A stretch of DNA of 64,000 nucleotides, from assembly GCF_008000755.1 (NCBI RefSeq), contig NZ_CP041690.1, positions 434,001 through 498,000 of the forward strand, written 5' to 3'. A program made the translations under genes and the position numbers. How positions within the stretch are numbered: the first letter of the stretch is position 1; every line of letters begins with the position of its first letter. The notes under the pieces are model-generated. The model did no database searches and was not told the DNA's origin. It saw only the letters and a program-made list of their open reading frames with translations. This DNA is from Youhaiella tibetensis (GTDB lineage: Bacteria > Pseudomonadota > Alphaproteobacteria > Rhizobiales > Devosiaceae). This document shows positions 59,544-64,000 of the stretch, piece after piece.

Positions 59544-61311
59544 GCGCGGCGCCCGACGGGGTGACGTCGCGCAGCCAGGCGGGTAGCGCGTCGATCTCGA
59601 CCAGCTTGACGAAGGAATCGGGCGCAGCGTCGGGCAGCCCGCTCATTTCGGGCATTGCCGGACACGTCACGATCACCGAGATGCCGCGCGCCTCGAGGAT
59701 TTTCCGTGCCTCATCGATCGGCCAATTGAAGAAGTGGAAGGCGTCGAGCACGCCCTGCTGGTTGCGATGATAGGGCGCCGCGACGACCGAATGGGGTGTG
59801 TAGAAGAGCATGTGCGACCCCAGGTCGATCGGGGTCATCAGCCGCTCGGGCGGGAGCGCGGCGAGGTCGGCAAAGGCGCTGGGCATCAGGCAGGCGGCAC
59901 GATCACCGATCCCCTCCGCTGCCATCGAAGCGCTGCTCGTCGGAAACAGCATGCCGATATAGGCGACGGCCGCCGATACGGCGATGCCGGCAAACAGCAG
60001 CCAGCTGCCGATCAGTGCACCGATTTCGAGGGGACGGCTCTTGGCCATGTAGTGGGCGCGCGCGGTGGTGATGAGCCAGGCGCCGGCCGGCACGGCGATG
60101 ATGCCGGCGGTGCGCGCACCGCGAATCTGGAGGACCGTCACCACGAAAGCGAGCGCCAGGAACAGCCCGAGCATTGCCCATTCGGGCGTGCGTCCATCCC
60201 GCACCTTGAGGATGTGATAGGCGGCCACGACGAGGCCCGCGATGACCGGAATGATCGAGGCGATGGTGAAGGCCGGCAGCGACGCGAGGCTTTCCCAGAC
60301 CGGGCGGGCCTCGATGATGTTGTCGATCCAGTGCTCCAGCAGCCAGGGATCGAGTTGCCCATAGGGTCCCTTGCGGCAATCGGGGAACAGCACGGCGAGC
60401 GCGACGAGCACGACCAGTCCCGCGCCCACTCCGAGCGCCATGCGTTGCCACACCGGCCGGTGCCGGACCGGGAGCAGCGACAGCGCCGTGAAGGCGATGC
60501 CAACCGCGCCCGCTGCCGCGACATAGACGATCGACATGGCGTCGCATGCCGGCTCGAGCCAGCGCGACGGCGGCAGGGCAATGGCCAGATGCACCAGGCT
60601 GGCCCCGGCATAGGAGAGGCCAAACCAGCGCAATGCCTGCCCCCGACTGGGGCTCGCCACCCACATCAGGCCGAAGGCAACGATGGCGGCGGCCACCGTC
60701 GCCACCGATTCCGAACCGATCGCAAGGGCCGTGGCGCAGGCGATGCCGGCCCCGATGGCAAAGCGCGGCCGCCGCAACGCCTCGATAGTGCAATAGACCG
60801 CCGCCAGGGCCAGGATGAGCTGGACGCTATGGTGGTCCACACGACCCGGCACGAACTCGTTCATGATGGACGGCGAGAAAGCGGGGAGCGCCACGCCCGG
60901 CAGGGTGCCGTCGCTGCCGATCAGCCGCACGCAGAGCTTGGCGCTCACGGCCATCAGCACGAAGAGCAGGATGAGCGGCCAGACGAAAGCGGCCACCATC
61001 TCGGCTCCCGACCCGGCGAGGGGCCGGGCCGCCAGCACCAGGACGGCAATCGGCAGGTCCACCAGCCGGGACCAGTGGATCTCGGCGCCATAGGGTGTGT
61101 TCATGCGATATTGCATGTGGTCGAACCAGGGCTGCCCGTTCAGGAAGTCCCGCACGACCGTCATCCGCATGGCGTCGTCCGTGTCCGCCAGCAGCGGAAT
61201 GGTGTCGGCGTGGACGAAGTATCGCAGCGCCAGCACGCACACCGTCGCAACGAAGGCGACGGCGACGATCAGCCAGTTGATGCGAGCCGGGCCGGCCTCT
61301 CCGGTGGTCAC
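59515..61311 (-). CDS. Large polytopic membrane protein, GT-C-like (paralogue 1)
   Basis: This 598-residue protein has about twelve spans and a soluble C-terminal region of about 120 residues. A short acidic motif after the first span (PLLADTDDAMRM) resembles the loop-1 aspartate motif of GT-C glycosyltransferases; further conserved blocks shared with the neighbour are IHWSRLVDLP, VPGRVDHHSVQ and CDAMSIVYV. I infer a lipid-linked-sugar transferase, but no family name is certain. The GTG start overlaps the upstream paralogue's stop by four bases. Confidence 0.72.
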   Translation of the reverse strand: MTTGEAGPARINWLIVAVAFVATVCVLALRYFVHADTIPLLADTDDAMRMTVVRDFLNGQPWFDHMQYRMNTPYGAEIHWSRLVDLPIAVLVLAARPLAGSGAEMVAAFVWPLILLFVLMAVSAKLCVRLIGSDGTLPGVALPAFSPSIMNEFVPGRVDHHSVQLILALAAVYCTIEALRRPRFAIGAGIACATALAIGSESVATVAAAIVAFGLMWVASPSRGQALRWFGLSYAGASLVHLAIALPPSRWLEPACDAMSIVYVAAAGAVGIAFTALSLLPVRHRPVWQRMALGVGAGLVVLVALAVLFPDCRKGPYGQLDPWLLEHWIDNIIEARPVWESLASLPAFTIASIIPVIAGLVVAAYHILKVRDGRTPEWAMLGLFLALAFVVTVLQIRGARTAGIIAVPAGAWLITTARAHYMAKSRPLEIGALIGSWLLFAGIAVSAAVAYIGMLFPTSSASMAAEGIGDRAACLMPSAFADLAALPPERLMTPIDLGSHMLFYTPHSVVAAPYHRNQQGVLDAFHFFNWPIDEARKILEARGISVIVTCPAMPEMSGLPDAAPDSFVKLVEIDALPAWLRDVTPSGAALRTYEVLPR

Positions 61312-63047
61312 GGTGTCTGCACCTCGAGGATTTCGAGCTTCCCGTCCTTGGGCGATACCGGTTTGAGCCAAGACGATTTTTCCTTCAATGGGACGGTCGG
61401 GCAGCCGACCACGTAGCGGATGTTCCGTTCGGCCGCGATACGCCGGGCCTCGTCTTCGTTGCCGCGGAAGAAGGCACGGGCATCCAGGGTACCCTCGACG
61501 TTGCGGTGAAAACCGGCCGAAACGACGGCGTGCCGGGTATAGTGCAGGATATGCGGCCCCAGCTCGGGCGAGGCGACCGCGATCCCCGGCTCGAGGGCCG
61601 CGAGCGTGGCGAAGACCTCCGGCTCGAAGCAGGTGAGGCGCGCCACCGTGAACTCGGACGCGCCGGCCACGGCGGGCTTGGGGAGCCATTGGTCGAGCCC
61701 GATGACGACCACATTGTGAATGACGCTGGCAAAGACGAGCCAGGTGGCGACCAGGAGCCCTGCGCCCTGCGGCCCGCCTTTGGCGAGATAGCGTTCGCGG
61801 GCGGCAGCGATCGCCCAGACGCCGACGGGTACGGCAAAGAAGGCTGCGAGACGTGCGCCTCGGATCTGGACGATCGTCATCGGGGTAGCGACGGCGAGGA
61901 AGGCGAGGAGCACCAGCCAGGCCAGCCGTTCGTCGCCACGTGACCGGCGCAGGCGCCAGGCGGCGACGAGAAGGGCGACGGCAGGCGGCAGGATGGCGCC
62001 GGTAGCGGAAGCCGGATTGTCCTCGAAAAACAGCGACAGCGGCCGCGCCTCCCCGATCTCGGAGAACAGCGCCGCCATCTTCGGATCGAGTTGAGCATAA
62101 GGGCCCGCAAGGCACTGTGGATAGAAGAGCGCCAGAACGCCCAGCGACAGCGCGCCCAACGTCGCCAGGACGAGGAGGCGCGTCGGCAAGGTCTTGAGGG
62201 CTTCCGATAGCGCCGCCAATGCGAGGAGGACGAGGCAGGCCAGCCCGGTTGCGAGAACGTAGACGATCGAGATGGCATCGCACGCGGCCACGCCGAACTG
62301 GTCGGCCGGCAGCGCCAGTGCTGCCAGAGCCGCGGTCCCGGCGAAGAGAGGGAGGGCGAACCAGACCGCCGCGCTTTTCCAGGTCAGCGGATCGAACGCC
62401 CAGAGCAGGGCCACGAGCGCGATCGAGAGCACGACGAAGGGCAGGGTCTCAAGGCCGATAGCAATGCTTGCCGCCGCGAGAAGTCCGGCTGCGATGGCAC
62501 TGGCCCGGTGCCTGTGGCTATCCGTGAGCGCCAGGGAGAGGCCGGCGAGGAGGAGGATCTGCACATTGTGATGATCGACGCGTCCCGGGGAAAATTCGGC
62601 CAAGAGCGGCATCGAGAGCAGGGGCAGCACCAGCGCGGCGGCGGTTTGGCCGGGCCCGGCAATTCGGCGCCCCCAGAGCTCGGAAAGGGCGAGAAGCGGC
62701 AGGAGCAGCAGCAACGGCCAGACGAGGGCCGCCAGGTCCGGGTGGCCGGTCGGGCGCAAGAGCGCGATGAGCCCCGCCAGCGGCGCATCGATGAGGCGCG
62801 ACCAGTGCAGCGGCGCGCCGAACGGGGCGTTGTCGCGATGGACCACCGTGTCCTGCCAGGGCTGGCCATCGAGTAGGTCGGCGGCCGTCACCATGCGCAT
62901 GGCGTCGTCGGTATCGGCCAGGAGCGGCTTGGCGTCGGGGGGCAGGAGGCTGGTCGCCACGAGCAGCACGACTGCTGCCAGCCAGACGAGCGTCACCGTC
63001 ACCCACGTCTTGCGCGCAGCCCCAGCGCTCATCACCGGCCCCTCCAC
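61308..63047 (-). CDS. Large polytopic membrane protein, GT-C-like (paralogue 2)
   Basis: This protein of up to 579 residues has the same architecture as the gene that follows it. Shared landmarks are LLADTDDAMRM, LHWSRLIDAPLAG, SPGRVDHHNVQILL, CDAISIVYV and, late in the membrane part, TIVQIRGARLAA. The soluble tail ends in ELGPHILHYTRHAVVSAGFH, a block with a close counterpart in paralogue 1. It probably arose by tandem duplication. The start may be the ATG at 63047 or at 63032. Confidence 0.72.
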   Translation of the reverse strand: MEGPVMSAGAARKTWVTVTLVWLAAVVLLVATSLLPPDAKPLLADTDDAMRMVTAADLLDGQPWQDTVVHRDNAPFGAPLHWSRLIDAPLAGLIALLRPTGHPDLAALVWPLLLLLPLLALSELWGRRIAGPGQTAAALVLPLLSMPLLAEFSPGRVDHHNVQILLLAGLSLALTDSHRHRASAIAAGLLAAASIAIGLETLPFVVLSIALVALLWAFDPLTWKSAAVWFALPLFAGTAALAALALPADQFGVAACDAISIVYVLATGLACLVLLALAALSEALKTLPTRLLVLATLGALSLGVLALFYPQCLAGPYAQLDPKMAALFSEIGEARPLSLFFEDNPASATGAILPPAVALLVAAWRLRRSRGDERLAWLVLLAFLAVATPMTIVQIRGARLAAFFAVPVGVWAIAAARERYLAKGGPQGAGLLVATWLVFASVIHNVVVIGLDQWLPKPAVAGASEFTVARLTCFEPEVFATLAALEPGIAVASPELGPHILHYTRHAVVSAGFHRNVEGTLDARAFFRGNEDEARRIAAERNIRYVVGCPTVPLKEKSSWLKPVSPKDGKLEILEVQTP

Positions 63048-63090
63048 CTCGTCCGGTCTTACGCCCGGGGTATCAAGAAAGCGTTGAGCG

Positions 63091-63120
63091 CAAAAACAAG
63101 GGGCGGCCCCAAGGCCGCCC
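63091..63120 (-). terminator. Terminator of the peroxiredoxin gene
   Basis: GGGCGGCC / GGCCGCCC with a 4-base loop lies just 3' of the peroxiredoxin stop on the minus strand and is followed there by CCTTGTTTTTG, a good intrinsic terminator. Confidence 0.82.
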
Positions 63121-63152
63121 GGAGTTCGGGTCAGGAGAACCCGTCAGGATGA

Positions 63153-63788
63153 TCAGCCACGCGGCTGGGGCACGATGCGCAGGTAGGGCTTGGGTGCCTT
63201 CCAGCCGTTCGGGAACTTTTCCTTGGCTGCGTCGTCCGACACGGAAGAGGCGATGATCACGTCCTCGCCCTGCTTCCAGTTGACCGGAGTGGCCACCGAA
63301 TGCTTGGCGGTGAGCTGGAGGCTATCGATGACGCGCAGCACTTCATCGAAGTTGCGGCCGGTCGAGGCCGGGTACTCGATCTTGAGCTTGACCTTCTTGT
63401 CGGGGCCGATGACGAAGACCGACCGCACCGTCAGCGAATTGTCCGCGTTCGGGTGGATCATGTCGTACTTGCGCGCGATCGAGCCATCGGTATCGGCGAT
63501 CAGCGGGAAGTTGAGCGCAGTGCCCTGCGTCTCCTTGATGTCGGCGGCCCAGCCGGCGTGATCCTCGAGCTTGTCGACCGACAGGCCCAGCACCTTGACG
63601 CCGCGCTTGTCGAACTCGGGCTTGAGCTTTGCGGTGTAGCCGAGCTCGGTCGTGCAGACCGGGGTGAAATTCTTCGGATGGCTGAACAGAACCGCCCAAT
63701 GGCCATCGATATAATCATAGAAGCGGATGTGGCCTTCGGTGGTCTCAGCCTCGAAATCGGGGGCGGCATCGCCAATCAGGATTGCCAT
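63153..63788 (-). CDS. 1-Cys peroxiredoxin (Prx6 type)
   Basis: This 211-residue cytoplasmic peroxidase has its peroxidatic cysteine at Cys45 in HPKNFTPVCTTELG. The C-terminal half, including PASTGRNFDEVLRVIDSLQL and TPVNWKQGEDVII and ending YLRIVPQPRG, is characteristic of the Prx6 group, and I see no second conserved cysteine. It removes hydrogen peroxide or alkyl peroxides. Confidence 0.93.
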   Translation of the reverse strand: MAILIGDAAPDFEAETTEGHIRFYDYIDGHWAVLFSHPKNFTPVCTTELGYTAKLKPEFDKRGVKVLGLSVDKLEDHAGWAADIKETQGTALNFPLIADTDGSIARKYDMIHPNADNSLTVRSVFVIGPDKKVKLKIEYPASTGRNFDEVLRVIDSLQLTAKHSVATPVNWKQGEDVIIASSVSDDAAKEKFPNGWKAPKPYLRIVPQPRG

Positions 63789-64000
63789 TTGTCTTCCTTT
63801 CGAACCGCGCCGGGCGCAGCAGTGAACTTTGCAACTAAGATATCGGGTAGATAGCCGGTGTTAGTAGATTGAGGGAGCGAAATCTTTTTGTCTTTTGGCC
63901 CGAGGGCGCACCAAGGCGTTCCAAAGCGCCACCCTTGGGCGCAATCGCGCTCGAAGGGTGCGCGGCGGGTTGGTCGCCGCCGGTTTGATTAAATCAAATA
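63789..64000. other. Right-edge intergenic sequence
   Basis: This contains the upstream region of the peroxiredoxin gene, then small inverted repeats (GCGCC-N7-GGCGC near 63926, CGGCGG-N8-CCGCCG near 63963). No reading frame is convincing. Confidence 0.35.

Noticed and set aside
59734-61416. A 560-codon plus-strand frame
   Set aside because: It is the mirror of paralogue 1; it is rich in Arg, Gly, His and Gln with no hydrophobic core or motif.
1-64000. CRISPR arrays, rRNA genes, complete insertion sequences, phage integrases
   Set aside because: I looked for regularly spaced repeats, rRNA landmarks, transposase motifs and integrase motifs and saw none.

Overview
The window is GC-rich, densely coded DNA from an alphaproteobacterium. 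It most likely comes from the Hyphomicrobiales, possibly a Devosia-like genus, although the genus is a guess. The pointers are a sitABCD manganese operon preceded by Mur-type boxes, a NasT/NasS-controlled nitrite operon, an ECF sigma/ChrR pair, an IalB-family remnant and a hydroxycinnamate cluster of the Agrobacterium type. I recognise about 56 intact genes, one tRNA-Ser and several broken genes. No CRISPR array, rRNA, integrase or intact insertion sequence was seen.

Layout. 1-12 kb: the end of an ABC ATPase, then a minus-strand block resembling E. coli ydcSTUV-patD (PuuD-like hydrolase, DUF3830 protein, polyamine-type ABC importer, gamma-aminobutyraldehyde dehydrogenase, LysR). A plus-strand LysR and gabT-gabD follow. 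Together these can take putrescine or GABA-like amines to succinate, and a possible NtrC/sigma-54 promoter precedes gabT. 11.8-16.5 kb: ECF sigma factor, ChrR-like zinc anti-sigma factor, DUF2177, FAD oxidoreductase, DUF1365 and SDR genes, as in the singlet-oxygen response clusters of other alphaproteobacteria. 16.6-20.1 kb: sitABCD. 20.3-27.6 kb: a carbohydrate-acid type catabolic operon (enolase-superfamily dehydratase, GntR, CUT1 importer without its own ATPase, HbpS-like protein, GMC oxidoreductase).

27.7-35 kb: nasT, nasS, then nirB-nirD-focA-cysG behind a sigma-54 promoter and an ANTAR-type antitermination leader. No nitrate reductase gene is present. 35-36.9 kb: a scar of roughly 1 kb with visibly lower GC, flanked by truncated genes (the end of an unknown gene, a DUF6471 fragment and a siderophore-binding protein cut short). 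36.9-41.1 kb: BetT-type choline transporter, AraC regulator and a BASS-family transporter.

41.5-53 kb: a peptide-type ABC importer operon ending in a DUF427 gene, then a MarR regulator divergent from a four-gene hydroxycinnamate operon (SDR, crotonase, feruloyl-CoA synthetase, amidohydrolase). An almost identical inverted repeat lies in front of both operons, so the same MarR protein may control import and catabolism. 53-64 kb: autotransporter, MFS exporter with an unclear start, frameshifted ialB-like gene, tRNA-Ser(GGA), small membrane protein, msrA, YjbR-like gene, two tandem paralogous multi-spanning (GT-C-like) membrane proteins and a 1-Cys peroxiredoxin.

Start codons were chosen by ribosome binding site and family N-terminus. 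Functional names rest on motif and family recognition by eye, without database searches.
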